NCBI GenBank assembly: GCA_001640655.1
Contig: LXGT01000174.1
Coordinates: forward strand, 1-64,000
Reading direction: 5' to 3'
Length of the DNA: 64,000 bases
Source: Endoconidiophora laricicola
Taxonomy: Eukaryota > Ascomycota > Sordariomycetes > Microascales > Ceratocystidaceae
Shown here: positions 46,639 through 59,619 of the stretch, in pieces
How positions within the stretch are numbered: the first letter of the stretch is position 1
How the letters are laid out: each line of letters begins with the position of its first letter
Translations under genes and position numbers: made by a program
The notes under the pieces: model-generated
Database searches by the model: none
What the model was told of the DNA's origin: nothing
What the model saw: the letters and a program-made list of their open reading frames with translations, nothing else

Positions 46639-47513
46639 ATGGCGGGCCGCATGGTGCTATACAAGTTGGTGGTGTTAGGTGACGGTGGTGTTGGAAAGAC
46701 TGCCCTGACTATTCAACTCTGCCTGCAACATTTTGTCGAAACAGTAAGTTGCCTTTGTTCCTGATATCCATCCCCCTCGGTTTGATTATTAAGGTCGCCT
46801 TATTACTACCGTAAAGAAGACATCTGTCATGGGGTCTAGTCGATGATACTGGGTGTATATATTAAAGCAATTTTTCGCTAACACTGAAGCTTCTTTCTTT
46901 CTCTTACTAGTATGACCCCACGATCGAAGATTCATACCGAAAGCAAGTCGTTATCGATGGCCAGCCTTGTATGCTTGAGGTTCTAGACACTGCTGGCCAG
47001 GAAGAGTACACTGCTCTCCGGGATCAATGGATCCGTGATGGCGAAGGCTTTGTCCTCGTGTACAGTATCTCCTCGCGATCATCATTCACGCGCATCCGGA
47101 AATTCCACCATCAAATTCAGCGCGTCAAGGAGTCATGCGCTGCGTCTCCTTCTTACCCCGCCTCTCCAGTGGCTGCTGCATCAGCAGCTGTACCTGTGCC
47201 AGTTATGCTAGTCGGCAACAAGAGTGATCGGGTAACGGAGCGCGAGGTCAGCACACAAGAGGGCCATGCTCTTGCCCGCGAGCTGGGCTGTGATTTTGTC
47301 GAAGCCTCAGCTAAGAACTGTATAAATGTTGAAAAGGCCTTCTATGACGTTGTCCGGAAGCTACGCGACCAGCGTCAACAGGCATCACGCCCACCGCAAC
47401 AAGCTACTGGTCGCCAGAACACAGCGCGGTCATCCCGTCAAGCTATCAACGGGGCAGCCCCCGATGCAAACAACCGCTACTACCGCCAAAAGCATCGTTG
47501 TGTTGTTTTATGA
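46639..47513 (+). CDS. rasB: Ras GTPase, RasB/Ras-2 type, two exons
   Basis: A membrane-anchored small GTPase that controls polarity, branching and development. Exons 46639-46743 and 46911-47513 encode 235 residues; the intron has a GTAAGT donor and an ACTAG acceptor. G boxes are GDGGVGKT (about 14-21), effector YDPTIEDSY (36-44), DTAGQEEY (61-68), NKSD (138-141) and EASAKN (166-171). It resembles RasB by the start MAGRMVLYKLVVLGDGG, the LRDQWIRDGEGFVLVYS stretch and an insert of about 23 residues rich in A, S, P and V before the fourth box (about 110-132), which is a feature of this subfamily. The C-terminus has basic residues and the CAAX box CVVL, whose final leucine favours geranylgeranylation. 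Position 15 is the usual family residue, so it is not a constitutively active form. Confidence 0.95.
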
Positions 47514-49036
47514 AGAACTACCGAAACATATTCATTGTTGCTGTTGCTACTGCCGCTCAATTGTTGACGTTTCGACGCGACGTATAGACTTAGATCAGGT
47601 ATACAGTATTCTATTCAATGAATAAATAAGACGGATGTGTTCCTTATATCATATGTGGTAACTGGAGCAGCACTCGAATGTTTCTTTACTCTTGTCGATA
47701 AAGTCGATTCTAGCTCTAACTAGGCATCGACATCTATCAAGTGATATTGAACCCTTATTCATGTTGCTGTTATCTTTGGCTTGTCATAATTTAAAAGATG
47801 GAAGAGGGGGGGGATACCAGCAACATAATGAATACGGCAGAATGAAAACTAATGAACAAAAACGAAAACAGACCAACCCCCCCCCCCCCCCCTCCCCCAA
47901 AAAAATTACAAATTTAACACCACACAATGTCTATCATATTTAAACAAAAAAATTAGTATACCCCTCATGTCCTACTTGTTTCTTCTCTTCTATACTTCTA
48001 AGTTTATCTATTTTTTCTATTTACTTTTATATACTATATTGTTCTTTGTTTTGTCTCTAACTATTCACTCCATATATACCACCGCTCGCTGATTGTTATT
48101 ATTATTGGCTCCATCATTCGTTACATTACTAACTTAGCCCCTTTCTCCAAATGTAGTTAATGGCATTGATTAGTGTCTATCTTCCTTTTTTCTACATAAT
48201 TTCTATTCGCCCGTACATTGGCTCTAGGTGATATCCAAATCACCTTCTATCTACTGTGGGAGGCGGCACAAAAATCTTCCGTGCTGTTGTTTATCGTTAA
48301 GAGTAGGGACATTCAGTGTCTTGTTATAGGCGCTTCCACCCTTCAAATTTAATACAAATAACTGTCTTTATAATGTACCTTGTTTCGAGTCATGGGCGAA
48401 ATGATCGATAATAATAGTGATGCAATCATTACATAATTTTGATTATATATAAAGCAATGCAACTTGTACAACTGTATTTATTCTGCATAATATAGATTTA
48501 TTGTGCATGCTTCGATTGAATTCAAACTATATACAATAGAAATAGAGATAAAATAAAGCCCATAATTCTTGTGAGGTGCTATGCCTTCCTTGAAATCGAT
48601 ATAGTATTTGCTCAACCATGGTTGAGGAGCGCGATTATGTAGGTGTCACTAGATATGCGATGAACAAATAACGTCATAAAGCAGGAATATAACAGACAGC
48701 AAGATGTACAAAAAGAAGAGGGTATATAAGTGAGCAACATGATCAAAATCACGACATAGTAACTACAAATAAACTAAACAAGTTGTGACATAAGACTGTA
48801 TAGAATATGTAATAGAGAAATAGATACGGACTTAAGGAAGGCCAGTTGCCCAAGTAGACAGAGTATAATTGAAGAGAAATGCGCATGAGAGACGCCATCA
48901 TGATATGTCATCAGCAAAGCAAAATAGCAATGGAGGGTGGAAGTAGAACAAAGAACGAAAGCAAAATACACCGAGGAATATAAAAGTTCATGTGGCACAA
49001 CTAGAGAGGATGGGAGTTTTTTTGTTTATCGTTCTC
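47514..49036. other. Intergenic between convergent RasB and OPY2
   Basis: The interval is the 3' flank of both genes. It holds homopolymer C and A runs near 47878-47906 and T-rich sequence. No gene is supported. Confidence 0.4.
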
Positions 49037-50491
49037 CTAGTCTTTTGTAGCATGTGCGTCACTGAAGGGACTCGAGTCTCGCTTTGAGCGGTTGTCTAAC
49101 TTTGCTACATTCGCATGTGATTGGGCTGCTGGTTCTTCCTCTAGCACGGCACTCATACGAGGAGCTAAGTTTGGCTTAGAAGCGCCCTCCTCGGGATCCA
49201 GGAAGGGACTGACCTTTGGCTTCTCCTCAGCCTCCGACTCAGTGATCTCAGTGGTAGAGCCGTTGCTGCTAGCCTCGGAACTGCTGAGAGGGCTAGACGA
49301 CTTCTTGCCACTAACGACACGTATGGCCTGGCCCTTGATGGGGATGACAGTAGCAGCTGAGGCAGAGTTGACGTAGGTAGATCCGACGGAAAAGGTGCTT
49401 TCAGCGCGGCTCTTAGGGCGAGCATATTTCTCAACGTCAAGGGTTGGCATGGGCGGAACGCCGGGATTGTTACGGACCGACACCATAGCAGGTTTGGCGC
49501 GCATACCAGTCTGGGGGGCAGCGACAATAACAGCGTTCTTCCCGTAGATGGTAGATGCAACCGAGTTGCGCATGGCATAGGACTGGCGGGCATAAGACGT
49601 CCGATCGGTAAAGGCAGACATGTCGGAATAGGTTGACGCGCGCAGATCGCCGGGCATGAAGAAGTGCTGGTCTTCGTAGGCGCGGGAGTTGGTGCTGCCA
49701 GCTTCGGTAATCTGGATAGGGATCGGCGGCACAGGTGGCACCAGCACAGTGGGTGATTGAGGGTTAGCGCGGTTAGTGACACCGGGAATGTAGGCAATTT
49801 GGATGATGTTGGAGGCGCGGGTCAAGACAGTCGAGGCAATCGAGTGCACCGTATGCATAGAGGAGCGGTTCGCACGCGAGGCAGTGTCGTCGCCAATGGA
49901 GCGCTTCTCAGACGGAATGGTGTGGTGATTCTCGTTCTGGCGCTTCTTCTTAATGAAGAAAAACCACACAAGGAAGGCGACCAAAGAAATCAAGATCACA
50001 CCGCCAATTGTCGCGCCGGCAATAACTCCAGCATTCGGACCGCCTCCGCCGCCAGCGGCGCCAGCGCTTGAGTTTGAAGACGATGACGAAGTGGCTGCTG
50101 CATTAGAACTTTTGACGCATTTGGTGCCGGGGCAGGAGCGGCAGTCGGAGACTGACACTACTTGGACGCAGGTATAGCCGGATGAAGTATAGCATGAGTC
50201 GTCGCATTTCAGAGTCACGCCGCTCTCACAAACAGCGCAGCCAGAGGTGTCATTTCGTGGGTATATTTCACGGGCATGAAGCGCTATTAGAAGAATATCA
50301 TGTCAGTCAGATCTATATAATTCATTTACAAGCCGCATGTACAGTCCGTTAATGTTCAAGCATTAAGATGTACCATCGTATCATGCATATTCATATATAC
50401 ATGTTTAATTTTCTTTCTTACCTTGGTGGTAAACCTCATCGCTTGTCGTCTCTATGACGATGTTCTCGTCGTCCCAATTGATGAACTCCAT
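49037..50491 (-). CDS. OPY2: Opy2-type membrane anchor of the osmostress (HOG) pathway, two exons
   Basis: Opy2 is a single-pass plasma-membrane protein that recruits Ste50 and so the Ste11 MAPKKK in the Sho1 branch of HOG signalling. Exon 2 is 50283-49037; the proposed exon 1 is 50491-50422 (start MEFINWDDEN), joined through a GTAAGA donor and AATAG acceptor, total 438 residues. A short cysteine-rich extracellular part (SGCAVCESGV to CRSCPGTKC, at least eight cysteines) is followed by a serine/glycine spacer, a transmembrane segment (about 109-133, NAGVIAGATIGGVILISLVA) and a KKKR stop-transfer. The strongly conserved cytoplasmic motif RASNIIQIAYIPGVTNR (about 179-195) and a proline patch (VLVPPVPPIPIQ) mark the family; the tail is serine-rich. 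The first exon is the least certain part: it has no signal peptide, though type III topology would not need one. Confidence 0.85.
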
Positions 50492-52251
50492 AGTTGGAAT
50501 AGGAAGTCACGGTCGGTAGTTGTCGAATCGCGACTGATGATTGGATGGTTAGTGTTCACAGAACGGGAAACTTCCCCAGGACAGGAATATATGACAGCTG
50601 CAGCAGGTAGACTCGAAATTGCAGCTCGGATGAATCTTCCAGACGACAACCCAACAGTAGTTAGTTATTTAGAGTTTGTAGAAAGTCGTATATGCCTAGA
50701 TAGTGATAGTCTTCGCTTGAACTTGGCGACTTATTGGTAGACAGCAACTATTTCTTTCTGTGTTGTGATGTTTCGCGTAGTGAGAAAGAAGGTCGCTATT
50801 CGATTGACTGGCGAGCAAAACCCGGGATAAAGGAACTTGTAAAGATAAATAAAAACCAAGAAAGAAAGAATAGATTGATAAGATAAAAACGAGTGAAATG
50901 CCGACGTTCGTGAACGACAGACGGTGGGTACAAAGATCCAGCTATCTCGAGCTGACCATGAAAGGGTCAAGATAGAATTCGACGAAGTGAATGGGAGGAA
51001 AAGCCAAAAAAAAAAAACCCCCCGAGGTAGAAGAAAATATAATCAGAAAACGACTATTTGAAACAGGGAGAAGAGAAAGAATGTTAAAAATGAAATGAAT
51101 GCAGAATGCAGAACACTGAACGCAGTCCACTAACTATGATGATACGCTCCAGTAATATCAGTCAATGTGGGAGGGAGTCAATCAAAGAGGAAGAAAAGAG
51201 AGAGAACGAGGAAAGAAAGAGAGGCCTTGGCTCTGGGGGTCCGTCGGTTAGTTTCTTGGTTTGATTATTCAATTGGTTGGTCGGTGCTATACGCATCAGA
51301 GTAGCATAGCAGTAAATTTTGCTTGAGAGATTCAAGCAGCCTCAATTAAGCAGTAGAAGCAGCAGCAAGCAACAACCCAGAAGAACGAGAGGGTTATGGA
51401 TAGGCCGGCATCCGATTCACTCCAAGCTCACTTTACTATATATGAGGGGATAAACAGAATGACAGGGGTTTGCACGCGAAGTATTCGAAACACAAGGAAG
51501 GACGCAGGGCAGCCAAAACATGATAAAATGTTCCCACCAGCATATATTTCAAGAAAGTAAAGTGAGGTAAGATACACCATCACTAGTTATGAAGGAAGAC
51601 TACAGGCTCATAGCTAATGTATACATACAATGTGTCGTTTGCAGAGCAAGACTGTCGCTAAAGATAATGATAAAGCTAATGCATCAAGTTCTTTGTATTG
51701 TATTGTATATAGTTAACGTCTACTGGAATCGCGGAGATTATACGACGCCGGATTGGCTACCTGACCAAGGCTCATGACACGTTAAAGGGAATTTGAGAAA
51801 GGATGCTTAGTGTTCGATTTTAGTAGCCTAGAGAATCTTGGATTGCAAAGCTAAGAAAAACTTCAAGCTCTAAAATGAAAAGCAACCTGCTAGCTGGGCC
51901 CCGGCCAGATCAGTTGTATAAAAAAACACTACTAAATCAAGCATAAACAAGCAGATAATCTACACTATCGGTGATCTATTTTTTGCCCCAGTCATTTCGG
52001 TTGGGAGGAGAAGGTAACAATATCGATAGCAGCAGTAAAGGTCAGCAAACATCAACAGGTTCTACTGGTCTATAAACACTCCGCGAACGAGAACAGAACA
52101 TGTATCTACTTAACCCGCATAATACGACAAGCCACATCTTACTATTACTAGATAGCTAGTATGTAGTCCAATCCACGCATTATGTACAGTTATTAGACTT
52201 CACCTCGCAATTGTACAAATCATGAAAAACAGCAGAACAACTAGCATGTAA

Positions 52252-52316
52252 AGTATCTTCATAGTTCTAGAAACTCAATAAGATTAATGATTAAATTATA
52301 AAAAAAAAAAAAAAAA
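52252..52316 (+). mobile_element. Micro-retroposon copy G, best preserved, with 13-bp target duplication
   Basis: The insert begins AGTATCTTCATAGTTCTAGA, continues through AATAAGATTAATGATTAAAT and ends in a tail of about 18 A. AACTAGCATGTAA stands immediately before it (52239-52251) and immediately after the A tail (52317-52329), identical over 13 bases. This is the hallmark of target-primed reverse transcription of a polyadenylated RNA. The unit without tail is only about 47 bp. Confidence 0.8.
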
Positions 52317-52924
52317 AACTAGCATGTAATTTACATAATAGTTAGTATCTATAAATATAAGAAAAATCGGGGAAACCTGATCAATGCAAACCACAAAGGT
52401 GGTGTCACATTGCAAAGTAGATGGGCCTGGAGAAAAAATTTGGTCATTTCACTTGGCCAAAGAGGACTTAGTTTTGTTCCCAAAGGGCCCAAAGGCCACG
52501 CACTTGCAGCATGCCAGCCCACCACTAAGTCCGCTTTATGGTGCAAGCTCTGGCTGCGACCCTTATTAGCGAAACACTCGGTCCATGGGGTCCCTTGGTC
52601 CGTGTGAGGGTTTTCATTTGCTAATATGAAGCGATATTCAAGCTGCAAATATGTCGCATATGCCTTCGCAGATAAGGAATACCGTAGTATTTTCCGCTTA
52701 TGTTTTTATTAAAGTAGACATTCAGCACTAACTAGTCAGCAATATGGACCTTCGAGCCCCACCAGATTCACCTATGCCACTTATAGGTACAGCCATTATA
52801 AGCTATCACGATCAAGTCATAAGTTTTAGTTAAAATGTGGACAAGTCGTTCTACATTTGGTAAGTCGAGCATTCTGTTAGTGATCAAGTTCATCTAGGTT
52901 TGGAACCTTGAGAGTACTGTAGCA

Positions 52925-52954
52925 AACTTAATAAGATTATTGATGGAAAAAGAA
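52925..52954 (+). mobile_element. Micro-retroposon copy H, 5'-truncated, with 12-bp target duplication
   Basis: The insert of 30 bp reads AACTTAATAAGATTATTGAT followed by an A-rich tail, so it matches only the 3' half of the family. AGTACTGTAGCA lies directly before (52913-52924) and directly after it (52955-52966). 5' truncation plus a target duplication is typical of LINE-type integration. Confidence 0.75.
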
Positions 52955-53264
52955 AGTACTGTAGCATCAAATTCCTAGTTGTTCACCTCTCCATGATCAG
53001 CAACATAATCTTCCTTATTACAAAATTTTACAAGGGCTATAGTTCATCAAATAAAAAAACATATCATCTGCAATTTGGTCTAGACCAAAATCGCCTCTGT
53101 ATGCCCTGGCTCTGAAACAGAACGGACATGTGCAACTAACTCTGCTATTTAACTACTACTACTACTACTATCGTCATACTTGGGTAATAGGTTTGAAAAA
53201 ACCAACTACTAGTTATCATATTAACCCTAACCCTATGTTTACTAAATGTCGGAGTTTTATTGCC

Positions 53265-53313
53265 AAAATTTTGATCATTAATCTTATTAAGTCTCCAAAA
53301 GTATGAAGATACT
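53265..53313 (-). mobile_element. Micro-retroposon copy I
   Basis: On the minus strand it starts AGTATCTTCATACTTTTGGA and carries AATAAGATTAATGATCAAAA at its 3' half. Flanking duplication was not evident. Confidence 0.55.
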
Positions 53314-54672
53314 GAAGGTTCTCTTAATTGTCTTATTGTAATATTGTTGTATACATATCAAAAATATCTTCTACTGGTTGAGTCACTTTAGATAGTTCTA
53401 GAGGTCTTCATCTCACCATGAGATGGTTTGTGACACTTGACATGATCATATTGAACAGCATGTTCACTCAATCGGATGTGGCCAGATTCGTTTACAAACT
53501 ATTCTACCTACCCGATAAACCAAGAGTATGCAATACCAGTGTTGTATATACCAAACATGACTATCACAAAGGCCACTCGTAAGCCAGATGCGCTCCCGTT
53601 TTTGCCTTGGAAAAATGGTCCATTCACTCCTAGGACACTTCTTATTTGTTATCACTAATCGTCTAAGTGGCATAATTGCATCCAAAGATCTTATCTAGCG
53701 TCTACACTGGTATCAAGACGAACGTTTGCATCGAAAAGGAAGTACAAAACAGGGAGGGTTTCTAAGGTTTTGCCTGGCAGGAAATTTTCCTCTGGGACTA
53801 GACTAGAAAGGAATACAAGATAGATGTATAGTTTGGATAAGCCCCGAAATACACATTATCAATATAGTCTGTGATGCAATATATGAATACGAGTATAAGG
53901 AAACCTTGGGTTTCGTACAATACTAAGTGGTGACATGGCACCTAACTTGGAGGATAGTAACACCTTGTTGATAGTCACGATATATACGATGCCGTGTCAC
54001 GTATGTCACTGGCTCTCGGTTCTTTGACTACCCCGGACTTTGTTTACTACTTATGTACAGTTACTTGAGAAGGAGTACAAAGTCAAAAAGTACCGATGCA
54101 TATAGTTATAATCTCTTACCTAGTATCTGGTACTATGAATATACTGCTGTGGAATACTCCTGCCAAACAGCATGAGAGACTAAAACCCCCAACCCGTTTT
54201 GCCCTTCCACGCGTTGTAAGCATTCTTCAATACAAACGAGACTATTTAGTGTAGGCGCTAGAGAGGAGCATCATTATCATATTTTCAAAGGAGCCCGCCA
54301 TACCGGCGAAGATGTAGTTCACACACACACACACACATATATTTATATATGACTGGACAAAACTTATTGGAATATAGACACCCTTATCTAGCACCTGATT
54401 ACGGTTGGTGTAATTCAAGAATACCGGTAAAGAAATCATGGTCAATATCGATAGGACATATGGTTGGTACAATTATACATATACTACAGGCAATTGAAAA
54501 AAAGTATTCCGTCTAGAGTAAATAAGAAGGAACACTCTAGTATGGCACTCAGCATGTTGATGGAACTTTGATTACTGTAACATTGCATAATACTCGTCGA
54601 AACATGTACTATAAATCATGAGCTTTGTTACGGTCTAAATATGTTACTTGTCATGCCAAAACAGGACTAATA

Positions 54673-54694
54673 CATGAGCTTGTCGAAGCTCATG
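54673..54694. repeat. Perfect hairpin
   Basis: CATGAGCTT and AAGCTCATG form a perfect 9-bp stem around the tetraloop GTCG. No gene end or promoter is recognised beside it, so a role is unknown. Confidence 0.45.
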
Positions 54695-57600
54695 CGCTCT
54701 AGTGGAATCGAAGATGACAATAGTGAGTTATGAACTATCATCAACAGACAATGACGCTAGTGGTAAGATATCTAGAAGAGACACTATATATCAATCCATC
54801 TCCGAGTTGGCATGCAGTACATCTATGATCCACCAAGATCCTATGTTCACAGCCCTAATGCCATGGTATATATGTTTACGACTTCTCAGCGTATAAGGTA
54901 GACGCATATGTTACTACCTGGTATGTTTGTGATGATCTAAGCAGCCTCTGATAGTATTGACTATTCTGTATCTTGCAACACTTATATATAACAATCGCAG
55001 TTTCGTTTATACAAGTACGAAAAAAAAAACTCTGAGCTGAACATGTGCGGTGCGTGGCAAAGTTATATGTTTGAAAGACACGGAATACTTTACCATGACT
55101 TAGCGATATACTGAAATAACTGTCATATTTGCGATGCAATGAACATACAAATGTATGGTTTCTATAATGAAATGCAAACTGCCTTTTATATATCTGTAAT
55201 ATGTGGCTGATGGGACATGATATAGTTAGCTGTATTGTATGTAGTAGAAGACCAAATGGCTCTTGTAACACAACGGTATGTTTACTACATAGTAAGTAAC
55301 TCAATTGACTGAATCGGCAAAGCACTACCTTTTTCAACTACTTTGTGTATATCTGGCCCATGTATCTGGTAGCATAGTTCTGTTGTATACAATCATTACT
55401 AGTACCATAGTATAGAAACTGATTTCATCAAATTTAGTAACACAGAACTCCCCCTGAACGTAGTAGTATATGATGGATGTACTGTCTTCCAGCCACTAAG
55501 ATATTGATCGTGTTGCTATTAGCTAATATGAGTGTTTAGCGTAGCAATCTACTGTAAAGGTAAAATGAATGGCGGGGTTCAAGGGATTTAGATTTGATAT
55601 CGCTGGTGGATGAGGTTCTGTGTAGCATTGAATATTTTGTACGTTTGTATCGTATCTAGACATATTTGATAGTAACAGGGAAAGATATTAGCCACGTATA
55701 TTGTGCTCTGTAGTATCTTCCGTGAATTGTTCATGACATGGCATTGCTACCCGAGCTATTCATGTTAGACGGACAACTACTAATAACAATCTATCATAAA
55801 GGCTTGTAGTAGTGGCTACAAAACATTGGCTACCGATGCTTGCTAGGAGAGCTACTATGTTGGAAACAGGGAGTGTAGGATGAAAGGAGGGCTCAACAAA
55901 CCCTCTTTGAAGATCCTTGACGGGCGCCACAGTTATTTTTAGTCACAATTGATTTTGTATGTGCAACTAAGCTAGATGTTGCTACAATGTACTGGTACTA
56001 ATACTAGTATAATCTGTATAATCGAAGACGCTTACTGTACGCCAGGACACAGGACTATGTATATTCATAAGCACAATTTTAATAGAAATATAGGTCTACT
56101 CTCTGTACTGTGAGCACCACGATGGGCTGCTTAGCTAATTCAGTGCCATGTTTTATATTAATCTTACCGAGTCTGGCCTGATTCAAAGGGCGTATCTTAT
56201 ACTGAACCCTCATTTCGCAGCTAAAAAAAAACATTTATAACTGTTTTTTTTAGAACAAGTTTAATAGTTATTTATGGTCTGACCTGTATAGGAGTTAAAA
56301 TTCAATTTCCGGATAGTGGTTTCTTCTGGTACTAGTTGTGGTTCGGGCTTGAACTACAGATAACTCAATCGAGACTACACCATTAACAAGAGACTGTAGG
56401 TTGTATATGTAGAGCCTTATTGATACATCAAAAGCGCCAGGTGTATATATACTAAGTAGGCTACTACTAGTGATCTCATATCGTACCAATATCACTGATC
56501 TGTGAATTTAACATTCTCAGCTACAAAATAATATGAAGACATGACAACCAATATACGTATCTGTACATGTACTACCTTTATATCACACACTTATACCGCA
56601 AAACTACCACAAGTAGTATAGTATAGTATTATATAACATTTAGTAGCAACGTTACGAAGCAAAGTGAACTGTACGTAAATCGTCTCGTCTTCTAATCAAG
56701 CATAACTGACGGTGCTACGTGTTGTGGGAGACCAATAATAAAGGCTGCAGGTACTAATCAAGATTAATCAGGATTTTTTATTCGTATTTATCCTGGATAA
56801 CTTGCTGATTTGCTTCATCTCAAACAAGAATGTGATCTGGCACACATAACGGCAATATACATAGTAATATTGTGATTGCAGAGAGCCCATTGAATTTTTG
56901 ATTTATTTTTAATTTTCTCGATAGATCAACGCATGTTCACAATGGGTCTATACGAAGTACTTGTCGAATATATTGTATATAGGGCTAAATGGTGAAGACA
57001 GCAATGCCAATATCAGATGCTGATACATAAATAATAACTCTGTAAGGACTACAAGTGGGAAATTAAAACAGACAGGGAAAGGTAAGCCAATATCAGGTCT
57101 CAGTAGTAGCAGTAAATGTTGTGTTCTTACCATAAGCAACATACTGGCAACTTTGCCCATAGTAACTACATAGTATATGACCCTGGTATTGTAGCGCTGA
57201 CCGCTCTCTCGCAAATAGCTGACAGCGTTGTGGTGTTCTGTACTGGTACATCCTGTTCCATGCATGACTTTAGTAGTAACACTAGTAAGTCACTATACGG
57301 GACTTCGTATGCCGTTTGTATTTTATATTCTACAATTTATCTTTATTTTCTCGGAGCTGGGATAGATCCACTACTGTTACTACCGACTGCTGCTTGCTGT
57401 GGAAACGCCTCAGGGGGAAAGTTATATAGCGCCACAATCACATGGTATGATGTCTCTGGAGAGAGAGAGAGAGAGAGGAGAAGAAGAGAAGAGGAGAAGC
57501 TGATAGCTCTTTAAATGACTAATTGCACAGTATGATGTCTGTAGGTTAACTATTGATTTTGTGTACTTAGTTTAAATAACGAAGAGATAGATGTGGTCGT

Positions 57601-59619
57601 TGCTATTGAACAGCGGAAAAGCACGCAAACCCCCGAAAGAAACAACAAAGTATTTGTCTAGAAGCTAGGATTGATGGTTCCAACGCCACTCAACTTTTGC
57701 CAGCCAATAAGCGGCTGCCCACTAAAGTCGCCGGGCCACACTAACAATGCCTAGGCAGAGGGTTGCTTCCCATGCTAGGTACAAAGACTTAGAAAGGAGT
57801 CCTGAGTCCGTAGTCCAAACGCTATCCCATTCAATGCTAACCCAGCTCCGCCACAAAATCCGGGCACCGCCTTGGTAAACAACCCCACAAATTGAAGGGA
57901 AAACACTAAGCGGTGTCGATGCTCTGGACTTTGGCGGGCGGTTGCAGTGTTTGGTGGTGCATTAGTATCTTGAAGTTATAGGGCGTGAGGCGGTGCATGT
58001 CCATGACTTTTCTTTTTCTTCTGCTCACTGCTTCGTATTCTAATCAGTATCTCTTTTTGATACTTTATCATTGTTCGTAGGGAGTCTATATCGTATACTA
58101 TGTTGTACTAAGTAGAGAGAACTCATTCAAAACATGGTAGCAGTTACAAGAACCCAGCGCCCCTCCCTGAAAACTAGGCAGTAAGAAAGATCCAGATGGG
58201 CTATAATCTCAGGGAATATGTAGTAGTATTTCCCTAGTTCAGCAAGTTGTCAGTAAGCCAGCCATGAATCAAGCACTGGTAAACTTATGTAGTGAAAAGC
58301 AGAGGAAAAAAATCAAAATATAAGATACACTCTGATATGTCTCGCTATCATAGCCGCGGTATGTGCTGAGCCACTATGTATCTCAAATTGTTATCTTCTT
58401 GAATACCGTATTCTAGTTCAAAAAATGGAAGACACATAACTAGAGGAACAGGGGAACGTGACGAGCAAGTTATAGAAGAAATTTATGGTGGAAAGCACGA
58501 TATTCTTAGTAGCCGACAGAAACCTGGGTAGGGCAACATGGCCTATCTGAGTCGCATCCTTAGTTCAACTAAAGTGACTTGACTCTATCTGCCTCTTGTT
58601 ACTATCACTATCAATCATGTTTTTGTAAACCCTCAGCTCTATTAGCTATGTATCTTGAAAGTTGCGTGTGATAATTGTTAATTACAGATGATGCTGGATT
58701 TACCCACTGTCTAAGGTTCAACTTGTGGTCATTCCTATCCTATATCTAGTCATGGACTACACAGTATACAGCAAAAGCCCCCCCCTCCTCCTTCGGCCAC
58801 CCCTCAATAACACAGTATTTCACTGTAAGACAACCCCAACCTCTACATACATTAAGTAGTACATGCGGACCGTATTATCTTGTGCAGATTTATGAGTGTC
58901 GAATAGGAAAAAATAAAAGGAGGCAGAGGTACAAAAGTTTCCGTATACATACTGTAGAAATAATGCTCGAATACAAACGGCTTAATGTTTTATATCGTAT
59001 TATGGCTACATGATGATATTTGCTACATTGCAAGCAAAGCAAAGCCTGGTTGGCACTTTGAACTTTTTTCTTTTCTTTTTCTAACTCGTTACTTGATTAG
59101 ATGGCTCCTTAAATTGCATTTATATACGTGATGGTCGACCCTCCTAATTGCCTGCCGGCCTTCATCTGCTCGCCTATGCAGCATGTCGACCAAAAAAAGG
59201 GCCAAAGAAAGAGCGTGTGGCTTGGTCAATGTATAGAGTTTCCTCTCGTCTCTGCTTCCCTCCCTCCTTGCTATTATAGATCCCGTGGATGACATTTGGC
59301 GCCACCCCCCAGTTCAAGCAACTAGAATAGCAGTGTGTTCTCCCTCTTTTGCTTGGCCAGGCCTGGGCCCTGCCCTTTCCTTCTTTCGTGACTATGAATG
59401 TACAATCTAGTAGTTAGTTGCCTTTGATTTGCCGCTAGAATTAGCTCTTTCGCCCTATAGTCTAGTTAAAACAGGGCATTACACACCTGTACTAATGAAC
59501 ACCTAGGTACTAAACTCTTTAAGTCCTCGAACCTCTCTCTACTGCACTAAATCAAAGCTGAAACCTTTTCTTTTTCTTTGAACTGCCCGTCTTGCTATAT
59601 CGTACTTTTTACTGCTCCT

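Noticed and set aside
49165..49797. 210-codon frame on the same strand as OPY2 in another frame
   Set aside because: Its composition (proline, leucine, serine) follows from the serine/proline-rich OPY2 tail; OPY2 has the conserved motifs.
53222..53235. Telomere-like AACCCTAACCCT
   Set aside because: Only two units, internal to AT-rich DNA; similar single units occur elsewhere by chance.
54876..55337. 153-codon minus-strand frame
   Set aside because: No signal peptide, domain or codon bias distinguishing it from random AT-rich sequence, and no start context or introns that support it.
56150..56180. Possible further micro-retroposon fragment (AAGATTAAT on the minus strand)
   Set aside because: Only about a dozen matching bases, with no tail boundary or convincing direct repeats.
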